A stretch of DNA of 64,000 nt from JASLDZ01 sp964242895 (GCA_964242895.1 CAXTBN010000005.1:1-64000), one strand, 5' to 3'; shown: positions 36,716 to 46,174, numbered from the stretch's first letter. The notes: a model not told the origin generated them from the letters alone. Translations and numbers: made by a program.

Positions 36716-38569
36716 TCAGGCCCGCAGCCGCGCCTCGGTGCGCGCGTCCACCACGCGCTCCAGCACCGTCAGCGGCATGGCGCCCTGGCGGAGCACGCCG
36801 TGGAAGTCCTTGAGGTCGAACCGGGCGCCCAGGCGGGCCTTGGCCTTCTCGCGCAGGCGCACCCAGGTGGTGTGGCCGATCTTGTACGAGCACGCCTGCC
36901 CCGGCCAGACAACGTAGCGGTCGATCTCGCGCTGGCTGCGCGGGACGGGGTAGCCGGTGGCCTGCACGAGGTAGTCGGTCGCCTTCTCGCGGCTCCAGCG
37001 CTCGTGGTGCATGCCGGTGTCGACCACCAGGCGCGCCGCGCGGAACAGGAACGACTGCAGAAAGCCGGCGCGGCCGAGCGGATCGTCGTCGTACACGCCC
37101 AGCTCGCCCGCCAGCTGCTCGGCGTAGAGCGCCCAACCCTCCGTGTAGGCGGCGAACCCTCCCCGACGGCGGATTTGCGGGATCTCCGTCGACTCCTGCG
37201 CGGTGGAGATCTGCAGGTGGTGGCCGGGGATGCCCTCGTGCCAAGTCAGCGTCGGCAGGCCGAACTTGGGCCAGTCGTGCGTAGTCTTCAGGTTGATGTA
37301 GTAGATCGCCGGGCGAGAGCCGTCCAAGCTCGCGCCGTTGTAGTAGCCGTTGGGCGCCCCGTCCTGGATGAAGGGCGGCACGCGGCGGATGGTCAGCGGC
37401 GCCTTGGGCAGGGTGTCGAACGCGCGCGGCAAGAGCGGCGTCATCTTGGCAACGTAGCCGTTCAGCGCGGCCAGGAGCTGGTCGCGACCGGGGTCGGTGT
37501 CCGGGTAGAGCTGCGCCGGGTCGTCGCCGAGCTTGACCAGGCGCTCGGCCACCGTGCCCTGCGCATAGCCCTGCGCCTTGAGGATGGTGTCGAGCTGCGC
37601 GGTGATCTCCGCCACCTGCTGCAGCCCCAGCCGGTGCACCTCGGCGGGCGAAAGCGTGGTGGTGGTCGCCGCGTTCAGCGCCGCGGCATAGTAGGCGTCG
37701 CCCTGCGGCAGCCGCCAGCAGCCCGCCTCGTGCGTCGAGCGCGCGCGCAGGTCGTGCGTGTGCGCGATCAGCCGGTCGAGCGCCGGGTGCACCTCGCCGG
37801 TCACGATCCGCTCCGCCCGGGCGCCGTAGGCGTCGCCGTCGAGGCCGGCCGCCTTGGCCTTGCGCCGCACGCTCTCGACCAGCACCACCTCGTGCACGGG
37901 GCGGCCGCGCAGGGCGGCCATCTGCCCCAGCGCCGTGTCGAGGGTGAAGTCGGGCGCGATCACGCCCATCGCCGCCGCAGCGCGCGAGCGCTCAATGTCC
38001 TGGTCCGTCACCACGGCGAAGGCGCGCAGGCGGTCGAGGTAGGCGTCGGCGTCGTCGGCCGTGCGGATCTGGTGCGCGCTGTCCAGGAAGTCCGGCACGT
38101 CCTGGTAGGCGCCCGACAGCTGGCTGATCACGTAGGGCACGTAGCGGCCGCCGTTGGAGCCGTAGGCGAAGCGCGCGCCGCCCTCCACCGACTGACGCAG
38201 GGTGTAGTCCACCACCTCGTAATCGACCGTGGAGGCGACGGAGAGCTTGGCGCGGTCGATCAGGCCCAGGCGCTGCAGGCGGTCTCGCGTGCGGGCGAGG
38301 CGGTGCTGCTTCTCCGCCTCCGTGCGCGGGTCGAGGCGGTGCTTCAGCGCGGCGCGCGGCCCCTTGTCGAGGCCGAGCGAGGTCGCCGCCTGCGCGCTGT
38401 CGTCCACCTGCTCCTGGAAGAAGGCGTCCAGCAGCGCGCGCAGCCGCACGTCCTCAGATCCGCCGGCGGGTGCGCCGCCCCCCGCAGGCGGCTGGGCGGC
38501 GAGCGGCCCGGCGGCGGCGAGGCCGGCGACGGCGGCGGTCCCGGCCAGGAGGTCGCGGCGGTGGAGCAT
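36716..38569 (-). CDS. DUF885 protein, Tat-exported, probable metallopeptidase (copy 1)
   Basis: A 617-residue exported protein. The N-terminus HRRDLLAGTAAVAGLAAAG is a twin-arginine signal. The DUF885 core has the zinc-like motif TWHEGIPGHHLQIS, then EGWALYAEQLAGELGVY, and near the C-terminus VWPGQACSYKIGH. By motif it is likely a periplasmic metal-dependent peptidase, but the substrate is unknown. It is a tandem paralogue of the upstream gene, 22 nt away, so probably one operon. Confidence 0.82.
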   Translation of the reverse strand: MLHRRDLLAGTAAVAGLAAAGPLAAQPPAGGGAPAGGSEDVRLRALLDAFFQEQVDDSAQAATSLGLDKGPRAALKHRLDPRTEAEKQHRLARTRDRLQRLGLIDRAKLSVASTVDYEVVDYTLRQSVEGGARFAYGSNGGRYVPYVISQLSGAYQDVPDFLDSAHQIRTADDADAYLDRLRAFAVVTDQDIERSRAAAAMGVIAPDFTLDTALGQMAALRGRPVHEVVLVESVRRKAKAAGLDGDAYGARAERIVTGEVHPALDRLIAHTHDLRARSTHEAGCWRLPQGDAYYAAALNAATTTTLSPAEVHRLGLQQVAEITAQLDTILKAQGYAQGTVAERLVKLGDDPAQLYPDTDPGRDQLLAALNGYVAKMTPLLPRAFDTLPKAPLTIRRVPPFIQDGAPNGYYNGASLDGSRPAIYYINLKTTHDWPKFGLPTLTWHEGIPGHHLQISTAQESTEIPQIRRRGGFAAYTEGWALYAEQLAGELGVYDDDPLGRAGFLQSFLFRAARLVVDTGMHHERWSREKATDYLVQATGYPVPRSQREIDRYVVWPGQACSYKIGHTTWVRLREKAKARLGARFDLKDFHGVLRQGAMPLTVLERVVDARTEARLRA

Positions 38570-38591
38570 CGGTGGTCCTTGCGGGGCGGAG

Positions 38592-40436
38592 TCAGGCGGA
38601 GCGTAGGCGGTCGGCCACCACCTGGTCCAGCACCGCCAACGGCACGGAGCCGCCCGTCAGCACCGCGTCGTGGAACGGGCGCAGGTCGGCGCCGCGCGCA
38701 CGACGCCACTGCTGGCGCAGGCGCAGGATGTCGAGCTTGCCGAGCATGTAGCCGCACGCCTGCCCCGGCCAGACGGCGTAGCGCTCCACCTCGCTCGCGG
38801 CCGCGCTCTCGGGGTCGCCCAGCTGCTCGACGAAGTAGGCGACGGCGCGCTCGCGCGTCCACCGCTCCTGGTGCAGGCCGGTGTCGATCACTAGCCGCAC
38901 GGCGCGCAGCAGGGCGTCGTGCAGGTAGCCGATCCGGCCGAGCGGGTCGTCGGCGTAGAGCCCCATCTCATCGGCCAGCTGCTCGGCGTAGAGCGCCCAG
39001 CCCTCCACGTAGGCGTTGTTCCCCAGCGTGAGCCGGTAGAAGGGCAGCTGCTGCTCCTGCTGAATGGAGATCTGCAGGTGGTGGCCGGGGATGGCCTCGT
39101 GGAAGCAAAGCGTCGGCAACATCCAGCGCGGCAGCTCGGCGGTGTCCTTCAGGTCGATGTAGTAGGTGCCCGGCCGCGAGCCGTCCAACGCGCCGTTGAC
39201 GTAGTTCGACGAGGCGCCGAGCTCGATGGCCGGCGGCACGCGCTTGATTTGCACGTCCGCCTTGGGAAGTACGCCGAAATATTGCGGCAGCCTCTGGCGC
39301 ACCTGCGCGACCTTGACGTTGGCGTCGGCGATCAGCTTGGCCTTGCCCTCGTCGGTGTTGGCGTAGAGGTGCCGCGGATCGGCGAACAGCGCGCGCAGCC
39401 GCTCGCCGGGCGTCCCCTGCGCCATGCCCTGCGCGCGGAAGGTGCGGTCAAGTTCGGCCCCCAGGCTCGCCACCAGCTCCAGCCCGGTGCGGTGGATCGC
39501 GGCGGGGCTCAGCGACGTGGAGGTCTGCGACTTGAGCGACAGGGCGTAGAACGCCTCGCCGTCCGCGAACTTCCACACGCCGGCGTCGTGTGTCGCACGC
39601 GCCTTGAGCGAGGTCAGGAGCGCGATCTGCCGGTCCAGCGCCGGCTGCACGTTCATCTCGTAGATGGCCGCCGCCGGGCGCTCCCAGTCGCCCGCGACGC
39701 CCGCCTCCCGCGCCCGGCGCACGAGCGATTGCACCAGTGTCGCCGAGGCCGCCGGTTGATCGCGCAGGGCGTGCAGCTGGGCCAGGGTGCGGTCTAGGGC
39801 GAAGTCGGGCGGCAGCACGTCGGCGCCCGCGTCGTGGCGCACCGCCTCGACCTCCTGGTCGAGCACCTGCGCGAAGGCGTTCAGACGCGCGAGGTAGGCG
39901 TCGGCGTCCTCGCGCGTCTTGATCACGTGCTGGCTGTCGAGGAGGTCGGGCACGCTCTGGTAAGCGCCGTTGAGCTGGCTCAGCACGTAAGGCTGCCCGG
40001 GGCCGCCGCCGTCCGGGAAGCGCGTGTCGCCGTCCACGGCCACGTCCAGGGTGAAGTGCGCCGTGTCCCAGTTCACCGCGTCCGCGCCGGAGAGGCGGTC
40101 GCGCGGGATCGACCGCAGCGCGGCGAGCTGCTGGCGGCGGCGGCCCGCGTCGTCGCTGCGGCCGGCGAGGGAGCGGACGTCCAGTCGGCGCTTGGCGTCG
40201 GCGCGCTCGCCCTTGTCCAGGCCGAAGGTGGTGGCCGTCTCCGGCGAGCGGTCCAGCACCTGAACGCCGAAGCGGTCGATCAGGGCGCGCAGCTGCTGCG
40301 AGGGCGTGCCGACCGCGCCGGGCGGGGAGAGGTCAGGCTTCGGATCGGTGCGGAGACGGCGCGGGAGCTGGGCGCGGGCCGCCGTCCCGAACGGCAGGGC
40401 GGCGGCGGTGGCGAGGAGGACGCGGCGGCTGAACAC
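38592..40436 (-). CDS. DUF885 protein, Tat-exported, probable metallopeptidase (copy 2)
   Basis: A 614-residue protein closely parallel to its downstream neighbour: Tat signal FSRRVLLATAAALPFG, core motif FHEAIPGHHLQISIQQE, EGWALYAEQLADEMGLY and VWPGQACGYMLGKL. The two copies are aligned over their whole length but differ at many positions, so the duplication is old. It lies 62 nt behind cckA on the same strand. AT-richer sequence near 40470-40490 may hold a promoter. The function is inferred only from the HExxxGHH motif. Confidence 0.82.
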   Translation of the reverse strand: MFSRRVLLATAAALPFGTAARAQLPRRLRTDPKPDLSPPGAVGTPSQQLRALIDRFGVQVLDRSPETATTFGLDKGERADAKRRLDVRSLAGRSDDAGRRRQQLAALRSIPRDRLSGADAVNWDTAHFTLDVAVDGDTRFPDGGGPGQPYVLSQLNGAYQSVPDLLDSQHVIKTREDADAYLARLNAFAQVLDQEVEAVRHDAGADVLPPDFALDRTLAQLHALRDQPAASATLVQSLVRRAREAGVAGDWERPAAAIYEMNVQPALDRQIALLTSLKARATHDAGVWKFADGEAFYALSLKSQTSTSLSPAAIHRTGLELVASLGAELDRTFRAQGMAQGTPGERLRALFADPRHLYANTDEGKAKLIADANVKVAQVRQRLPQYFGVLPKADVQIKRVPPAIELGASSNYVNGALDGSRPGTYYIDLKDTAELPRWMLPTLCFHEAIPGHHLQISIQQEQQLPFYRLTLGNNAYVEGWALYAEQLADEMGLYADDPLGRIGYLHDALLRAVRLVIDTGLHQERWTRERAVAYFVEQLGDPESAAASEVERYAVWPGQACGYMLGKLDILRLRQQWRRARGADLRPFHDAVLTGGSVPLAVLDQVVADRLRSA

Positions 40437-40498
40437 GGGGCGAAGGGCTCCGGCGAGGACGCGCGACCCTTAATCCAAACCCCGGCGTTGGGAAGGGA

Positions 40499-42574
40499 TC
40501 AGGCCGCCTGCAGCTGCTGCTTCACCCGCTCGGCCAGCACCTTGATGTCGATGGGCTTGGGCAGGAAGGTCACACCCTCCTCGCCCTCCAGGAGGTCGGA
40601 GAACTCCGCTTCGGCGTAGCCGGAGATGAACATCACCTGCGCGTCGCCCAGGAACGGCCGCGCGCGCTTCAGGAGCGTCGGGCCGTCCAGGCCGGGCATG
40701 ATAACGTCGGAGATCAGGAGGTCGATCTTGCCCGCCTCCTGCTCGGCCAGCTCCAGCGCCTCCTCGCCGTCGCACGCCTCGATCACCTCGTAGCCGCGGG
40801 CGCGAAGCAGGCGCGCGGCGATGATGCGCACGGCGTCCTCGTCCTCCACGAACAGGATGCGGCCGGCGCCGGACAGGTCGCGCGGCTTGGGCGCCGCTTT
40901 GGGCGCGGCGGGGGCCGCCTCTGCGGCCGTGAGGTGATGCACGGGCAGGAAGATGCGGAAGGCGGCGCCGCGGCCGGGCGCGGAGTCCACATGGATCCAG
41001 CCGTCGGCCTGCTTGACGATGCCGTAGACGGTGGCGAGGCCGAGCCCCGTCCCCTCCCCCACCGGCTTGGTGGTGAAGAAGGGCTCGAAGATCTTGTCGA
41101 TCACAGCGGCGGGCATGCCGGGGCCGTTGTCGCTGACCTCGATCATCGCCGTGCCGTCGGCGGGCGGATCGGGCCAGCCCAGCGAGCGCGTTTCGGCGGC
41201 GGAGAGGCCGGCGGTCCTGATGCGCACCACGCCCGAGGCCCCGTCGCTCACGCCGTGGCTGCGGAGCGCGTCGCGCGCGTTGACGGCCAGGTTCATCACC
41301 GCGGTCTCGAGCTGGCCCTTGTCGGCGCGCACCTTGGGCAGGTCGCGGCCGTGCTCGGTGACGAGCTTCACGTCCTCGCGCAGCAGGCGGCGGAGCAGCA
41401 CCTCGAACTCGTTGATCAGCTCGCCCAGCTCCAGCGTCTCGCGCTGCACGGTCTGCTTGCGGCTGAAGGCGAGGAGCTTGCGCACGAGGTCGGCGGCGCG
41501 GACGCCCGTCTGACGGATCTCGTTCAGCCCCTCGTAGCTGGGGTCGCCCACCGGGTGACGGTGGAGCAGTTCGTCGAGCCGCAGCTGGATGGCGGTGAGC
41601 AGGTTGTTGAAGTCGTGCGCCACGCCGCCGGCGAGCTGGCCGATGGCCTGCATCTTCTGGCTCTGGCCGAGCTGCAGCTCGAGCTGCTTCTGCTCGGTGA
41701 CATCCAGCAGGTAGGCGAGCGTGCGGCCGCCCGCGGCGGTGAGGTACAGGTGCGCGACGCGCGGGGGCTCTCCGGCCAGGCGAACCTCCACCGGACCGGC
41801 GCGGCCGGCGGCGATGCGCTCGGCGGCGTCGGCCCGGCTGGGCGCGTCCAGGAGGTCGGCGAAGGCGCCCCCGGCGCGCGCGCGACCGCCGGTCATGGCC
41901 GCGAGCGCGCCGTTCACCTCCAGCACGGAGGCCGCGAACGGGTCGGACCCGTCCAGCAGCGCGGCCCCGAAGGGCGCGGCCACGGCGAAGGCATCCAGTG
42001 CGACGGGCGCTTCGGCGGGGGGCGCGGGCGGCGGCGCTTCGACCACCGGCGCGGGCGGCGCTTCCGTCCGCGTCTCGACCAGCGCCAGCCGCACCAGCAG
42101 GCGGTCGCCTCCGAGCCGCGACACGGCGGCGAGGCGAGGGCCGTCGCGCGTGGACACCGTCGCCTCGCCCGCACCCTCGCGTCGCGCCGCAGCCAAGGCG
42201 GCGTAGAGTCCGCCGGTCGCACGGGGCAGCCGGCGCGCGTCGCCGGCCCACAGGGCGCGCCAGCCCGCGTTCGCCGCCACGATCCGTCCGTCGCCGCCCG
42301 CCACGGACGCCGGCTCGCCGAGCGCGGCCACCAGCTCGACGGCCCCGGCGTCGGGGCCGCGCGTGTCGGTCCGCACGTCGGCCCCGAAGGCCAGGATGTT
42401 GACGATGGCGAAGCCCGCGAGCCCCGTCAGCAGCAGGATGCCCGGCAGGGTCATGGGCGCGGGGCGGAAGGCGGGCCACGCCGCAAAGGCCATGGCCGCG
42501 ATGAAGAACAGGGCCGCACCCGCCACGAAGGGGTCCAGGCCGCGCCGGGCGGGCTTGGGGGCGATCTCGACCAT
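40499..42574 (-). CDS. cckA: Cell-cycle hybrid histidine kinase CckA
   Basis: From ATG 42574 the product is 691 residues, the length of Caulobacter CckA. It has two N-terminal TM helices, a divergent and a second PAS-like region, then HisKA with GGVAHDFNNLLTAI (His about 320; Caulobacter H322), ATPase motifs NLAVNARDALR, VSDNGPGMP and GTGLGLATVYGIVKQ, and a receiver with the Asp in LLISDVIMPGLDG (residue 623, the Caulobacter number). CckA feeds phosphate through ChpT to CtrA and CpdR. It follows fliQ-fliR-flhB as in Caulobacter. A longer start at 42631 exists but adds only unconserved residues. Confidence 0.93.
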   Translation of the reverse strand: MVEIAPKPARRGLDPFVAGAALFFIAAMAFAAWPAFRPAPMTLPGILLLTGLAGFAIVNILAFGADVRTDTRGPDAGAVELVAALGEPASVAGGDGRIVAANAGWRALWAGDARRLPRATGGLYAALAAARREGAGEATVSTRDGPRLAAVSRLGGDRLLVRLALVETRTEAPPAPVVEAPPPAPPAEAPVALDAFAVAAPFGAALLDGSDPFAASVLEVNGALAAMTGGRARAGGAFADLLDAPSRADAAERIAAGRAGPVEVRLAGEPPRVAHLYLTAAGGRTLAYLLDVTEQKQLELQLGQSQKMQAIGQLAGGVAHDFNNLLTAIQLRLDELLHRHPVGDPSYEGLNEIRQTGVRAADLVRKLLAFSRKQTVQRETLELGELINEFEVLLRRLLREDVKLVTEHGRDLPKVRADKGQLETAVMNLAVNARDALRSHGVSDGASGVVRIRTAGLSAAETRSLGWPDPPADGTAMIEVSDNGPGMPAAVIDKIFEPFFTTKPVGEGTGLGLATVYGIVKQADGWIHVDSAPGRGAAFRIFLPVHHLTAAEAAPAAPKAAPKPRDLSGAGRILFVEDEDAVRIIAARLLRARGYEVIEACDGEEALELAEQEAGKIDLLISDVIMPGLDGPTLLKRARPFLGDAQVMFISGYAEAEFSDLLEGEEGVTFLPKPIDIKVLAERVKQQLQAA

Positions 42575-42699
42575 GGGCGTGTCCGCAGAACCTGGGGCGC
42601 CGCGCGCCGCGCACCCGCTCGGACGCAGCATCGGACGGTCACGATGAACGTAGCCTTACGGCGTCGAAGACGCGAGCCGGCGCGGTGTCGCGGCCGCCG

Positions 42700-43782
42700 T
42701 CAGAGCCGCGCGCCAGCGCCCCGGCGACCGCGGTTCATCACGAAGCCGATCAGCTTGGCTACGGCGGCGTAGTGCTCGCGCGGGATCGCCTCGTCGACGT
42801 CCAGGGCGGCGTGCAGGGTGCGGGCGAGCGGCGGGTCCTCGATCACGGGCACGCCCGCGGCCTCCGCGACGCTGCGGATGCGCAAGGCCAGCGTGTCCAC
42901 GCCCTTGGCGACGCACACGGGGGCGGCGTCCCGCCCCTGATCGTAGCGCAGCGCCACGGCGTAGTGCGTCGGGTTCATCACCACCACCGTGGCCTCCGGC
43001 ACGGCCTGCATCATACGCTGCTTGGCGCGTTGGGCGCGGATCGCCTTGCGCCGCGCCTTCACGTGCGGGTCGCCGTCGCTGTCCTTGTGGTCCTGCTTGA
43101 CCTCCTCGCGCGTCATCTTGAGGCGGGTGAGCCAGCGGTGGCGGCTCCAGAGCCAGTCGGCGGCGGCGATCATCGCCAGCGCGGTCAGCACGGCCACCGC
43201 CAAGCCGCGCAGCAGGTCGGTGGAGGCGGGCAGGATCGCCGCCACGTCCAACGCGCCGTAGCCCCCGAATTGCGCCAGATGCGGCTGCACCACGATCCAG
43301 GCGCACACGCCGGCCAGCACCGCCTTTCCGAACGCCTTGCCGAAGCCGACCAGGGCGTCGACGCCGAACATCCGGGCCAGCCCCGACAGGGGATTCAGCC
43401 GGCTGAAGTCGGGGGCGAGCTTCTCGGGCGCCCAGACCAGGCCCGCCTGCACCAGGTGCCCCGCCGCACCCGCCGCCGCCGCCGCCGCGAGCACCGCGCC
43501 CGCCGGCGCCGCCGCGCGGAGCGCCTGCGTCAGAACCGCCTGACCTCCGCCCGCCGCGACGTCGAAGGCGTCCGGGTGCGACAGGAACGGCAGCAGCGCG
43601 TCGGCCCCGCCGCGCGCGATCGACGGCCCCAGCGCCACGAGCACGCCCACCGCGGCGGCGAGCGACAGGGCCGCGGGCACCTCCGGGCTCTTGGGGACGT
43701 CGCCGCGCCGGCGTGCGTCGTCGAGGCGGCGCTGAGTGGGGAGCTCGGTCTGCGACTCCCGATCGCGGTCCTCCCCCGCCAC
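42700..43782 (-). CDS. flhB: Flagellar export protein FlhB
   Basis: A 360-residue component of the flagellar type III export gate that switches substrate class. It begins with the cytoplasmic DRESQTELPTQRRLDDARRR and has four TM segments. The C-terminal cytoplasmic domain carries the autocleavage site MNPTHYAVAL (about residue 268). The GTG start is 3 nt after fliR. It is followed by cckA after 125 nt, so the flagellar genes and the kinase could be one transcript or cckA may have its own promoter in that gap. Confidence 0.95.
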   Translation of the reverse strand: MAGEDRDRESQTELPTQRRLDDARRRGDVPKSPEVPAALSLAAAVGVLVALGPSIARGGADALLPFLSHPDAFDVAAGGGQAVLTQALRAAAPAGAVLAAAAAAGAAGHLVQAGLVWAPEKLAPDFSRLNPLSGLARMFGVDALVGFGKAFGKAVLAGVCAWIVVQPHLAQFGGYGALDVAAILPASTDLLRGLAVAVLTALAMIAAADWLWSRHRWLTRLKMTREEVKQDHKDSDGDPHVKARRKAIRAQRAKQRMMQAVPEATVVVMNPTHYAVALRYDQGRDAAPVCVAKGVDTLALRIRSVAEAAGVPVIEDPPLARTLHAALDVDEAIPREHYAAVAKLIGFVMNRGRRGAGARL

Positions 43783-43785
43783 GGC

Positions 43786-44550
43786 TCAGCCCGCGCCCGC
43801 GAAGCGGTCGGCCAGCGCGCGGAAGCGGTCGACCCAGACCAGCCCCGTCACCGACAGCCCGAGGGCGAACACACTGAGGCCGAGCAGCAGTTGCAACGGC
43901 ACCGCGGCGAAGAACACCTGGAACTGCGGCATGGCGCGCCCGATGAACCCCGCCGCCACGTTGAACACGAGCGAGAACACGATCACCGGCGCCGCAAGCT
44001 GGATACCCAGCGCAAAGCTCTCGCCCGTGGTCTGGATGATCTCGGACGTGAAGCTCCGCACCGGCACGCCGCGCCCGGCCGGGAACAGCTGGAAGCTGTG
44101 CGCCACGCCCGCGATGAAGCTCTGGTGGAGGTTGGTGGAGAACACCAGCGTCAGTCCAAGGAGCGTCAGGAAGGTCGCCAACGTCGCGGTCGGCTGCTGC
44201 AGCATCGGGTTGGTGGTCTGAGCGAAGGAGAGCGTGGTCTGGATCGACACCACCTCGCCCGCGACCGACAGCGTCTGTAGGAACAGGCGCAGCAGCGAGC
44301 CTATGGCCAGCCCCAGCAGGAGCTCGAGGCCCACTTGCGCGCCGATCTCGCCCACCGTCGAGGGCACGGGCGGCAGGCTCGCGCGCACGACGGGGAACAG
44401 CACCAGCGCGAACACGAAGGCGAACGCCAGGCGGATGCGCGGCGGCACCGTCGCCTCGCCCACGCCGGGGAGCAGCATGACGAGCGCGCCCACCCGGGCG
44501 AAGACCAGCCCGGCCCCGTAGACCTGCGCGGGCAGCGCGTAGTGCTCCAT
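43786..44550 (-). CDS. fliR: Flagellar export protein FliR
   Basis: A 254-residue inner-membrane protein of the flagellar export gate (FliPQR core). It has about six hydrophobic segments and family parts such as VFARVGALVMLLPGVGEATV, RLALAFAFV-type region, QTTLSFAQTTNPMLQQP and the C-terminal LLLGLSVFALGLSVTGLVW. It lies between fliQ (7 nt) and flhB (3 nt) in the normal order. Confidence 0.95.
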   Translation of the reverse strand: MEHYALPAQVYGAGLVFARVGALVMLLPGVGEATVPPRIRLAFAFVFALVLFPVVRASLPPVPSTVGEIGAQVGLELLLGLAIGSLLRLFLQTLSVAGEVVSIQTTLSFAQTTNPMLQQPTATLATFLTLLGLTLVFSTNLHQSFIAGVAHSFQLFPAGRGVPVRSFTSEIIQTTGESFALGIQLAAPVIVFSLVFNVAAGFIGRAMPQFQVFFAAVPLQLLLGLSVFALGLSVTGLVWVDRFRALADRFAGAG

Positions 44551-44557
44551 GTGTGCG

Positions 44558-44821
44558 CTACATGCCGGCGATTCGGGCCGCGATCCCCTTCATGAAGGCG
44601 GAAAGCAGCATGCCCATCAGCGGCAGGAAGATCAGCAGCGAGGCGAAGATCGCCAGGATCTTCGGCGCGTAGATCAGCGTCTGCTCCTGGATCTGCGTCA
44701 GCGCCTGGAGCAGGCCGATGCCGGCCCCGACCACCAGCCCGACCAGCAGCACGGGCGCGGACAGCTCCAGCGTCAGCCAGATCGCCTGGCGCCCGACGTC
44801 CAGCACCTCAGCTCCGTTCAT
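44558..44821 (-). CDS. fliQ: Flagellar export protein FliQ
   Basis: An 87-residue protein with two TM helices (LELSAPVLLVGLVVGAGIGL and APKILAIFASLLIFLPLMGM) and the family motif LQALTQIQEQTL between them. Start ATG 44821 gives the normal length and the typical N-terminus NGAEVLDVGRQAIW. It is the first gene of fliQ-fliR-flhB and is preceded by a CtrA-like box, as expected for early flagellar genes in Caulobacterales. Confidence 0.95.
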   Translation of the reverse strand: MNGAEVLDVGRQAIWLTLELSAPVLLVGLVVGAGIGLLQALTQIQEQTLIYAPKILAIFASLLIFLPLMGMLLSAFMKGIAARIAGM

Positions 44822-44858
44822 GGCGCGCTCCCTGCGCGAGCGCCGACCCACGCGCGCT

Positions 44859-44877
44859 CCCGGCAGCTTCTGCCGGG
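44859..44877 (-). terminator. Inverted repeat in the fliQ leader
   Basis: CCCGGCAG-CTT-CTGCCGGG: a perfect 8-bp stem with 3-nt loop between the CtrA-like box and the fliQ start. It may terminate transcripts of the upstream dehydrogenase gene or act in the fliQ leader. No T-run. Confidence 0.4.
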
Positions 44878-44884
44878 TGCGCGG

Positions 44885-44899
44885 TTAACGGGGGATTGC
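44885..44899 (-). promoter_or_regulatory. CtrA-like binding site upstream of fliQ
   Basis: On the minus strand the sequence reads GCAA-N7-TTAACC: one perfect TTAACC half-site and one degenerate half, with the exact 7-nt spacing of the CtrA consensus TTAA-N7-TTAA. It lies 64 nt before the fliQ start. In Caulobacter the fliQ operon is CtrA-dependent. Confidence 0.55.
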
Positions 44900-44905
44900 C
44901 GGGCG

Positions 44906-46042
44906 CTACGCCGCGCGGTCGAGCGTCAGCGCCTCGAAGCGGCGCAGGTGGTGGTCGGCGTCGCCGAACAGGCCCTCAATCACGGTGGCGCGCTTGAAGT
45001 AGTGGCCGGTGGAGAGCTCGTCGGTGATCCCCATGCCGCCGTGGATCTGCACCGCGCTCTGGCCCGAGAAGCGGGCGCCGCGGGCGATCTTGGACTTGGC
45101 CGCGCTGACCGCCGCCTTGCGCGCCTCGGCCGGCTCGTCGAGCTTCAGCGTCGCCATCAGCGTCATGGAGACGGCCTGCTCGGTCTCCATGAACATGTCG
45201 ACCATGCGGTGCTGCAGCACCTGGAACTCGCTGATCGGCCGGCCGAACTGCTTGCGCTGGCGCGCGTAGTCGAGGGTGTTCTCGTGCAGCTTGCGCATGC
45301 AGCCCACCGCCTCTGCGCACACGGCGGCGGTCGCCTCGTCCACCACGCGCTCGACCAGCTCCAGCCCGGTCTCCGCGTCGCCGAGTAGGCGCGCGGGGGT
45401 GTTCTCGAAGGCGACCTCGCTGGCGCGGCGGCCGTCCACGGTCGGGTAGTCGCGCGTGGCGACGCCGGCCGCGTCCTTCTCGACGAGGAACACGCCCACG
45501 CCCTGGCGGTCGCGCCGGCCGCCGCCCGTGCGCGCGGTGACGAACAGGTGCGTGGCCCAGGGCGCGCCCACCACCACGGCCTTGCGGCCGTCGAGCGTCC
45601 AGCCGTCGCCGCTCTTCTTGGCGGTGGTCTGCAGGTCGGCGAGGTCGTAGCGGCCCTTGGGCTCCGCGTACGCGAAGGCGCCGATCACCTCGCCGGCGAT
45701 TATGCCCGGGATCAGCTCCTCGGACGCCTCGCCACCCGCGTGCTTCAGGAAGCCGCCGCCGATCACCGCGGCGCCTAGGTAGGGCTCGATCACGAGACCT
45801 TTCCCCAGCTCCTCCATGACGATCATGTTCTCGACCGCGCCGCCGCCCAGGCCGCCCTGCTCCTCGCTGAATCCGGCGCCCAGGATGCCGAGCTCCTCGG
45901 CGAAGGCCTTCCACACGTCGGGCGACCAGCCGGGCTCGGCGGCTATGGCCTTCTGGCGCGCCTCGAACGGATAACGCTCGGCGACGAAGCGTCCGAGCGT
46001 GTCGCGCAGCATCTGCTGCTCGTCGGTGTAGCTGAAGTCCAT
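44906..46042 (-). CDS. Acyl-CoA dehydrogenase, PimD-like small subunit
   Basis: A 378-residue acyl-CoA dehydrogenase. It begins DFSYTDEQQMLRDTLGRFV and has AYAEPKGRYDLADLQT, GWTLDGRKAVVVGAPWATH, YARQRKQFGRPISEFQVLQH and SAVQIHGGMGITDELSTGHY with a typical C-terminus. The style matches the small subunit of pimeloyl-CoA dehydrogenase pairs. Its likely large subunit (47792-49003) lies on the same strand, but an opposite-strand TpsB-like gene sits between them. A Shine-Dalgarno (AGGGA) precedes the ATG and a GCTAGGC box (around 46073-46079) may be the -10. Confidence 0.85.
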   Translation of the reverse strand: MDFSYTDEQQMLRDTLGRFVAERYPFEARQKAIAAEPGWSPDVWKAFAEELGILGAGFSEEQGGLGGGAVENMIVMEELGKGLVIEPYLGAAVIGGGFLKHAGGEASEELIPGIIAGEVIGAFAYAEPKGRYDLADLQTTAKKSGDGWTLDGRKAVVVGAPWATHLFVTARTGGGRRDRQGVGVFLVEKDAAGVATRDYPTVDGRRASEVAFENTPARLLGDAETGLELVERVVDEATAAVCAEAVGCMRKLHENTLDYARQRKQFGRPISEFQVLQHRMVDMFMETEQAVSMTLMATLKLDEPAEARKAAVSAAKSKIARGARFSGQSAVQIHGGMGITDELSTGHYFKRATVIEGLFGDADHHLRRFEALTLDRAA

Positions 46043-46174
46043 CGCCGTTCCCTGTCGGGGCTTGTTTCCCCACGCCTAGCAGCCCGGCCGCCCGCGCGCC
46101 AAGCGCCGCCCGTCAACACGCCGTCAATCTCGCCGTGGTTGTCTGAAGCTCAACCTGGGAGCGAGCTGGTGTTC

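Noticed and set aside
36800..39031. 743-codon plus frame across both DUF885 genes
   Set aside because: Antisense; the minus-strand genes have signal peptides, motifs and paralogy to each other.
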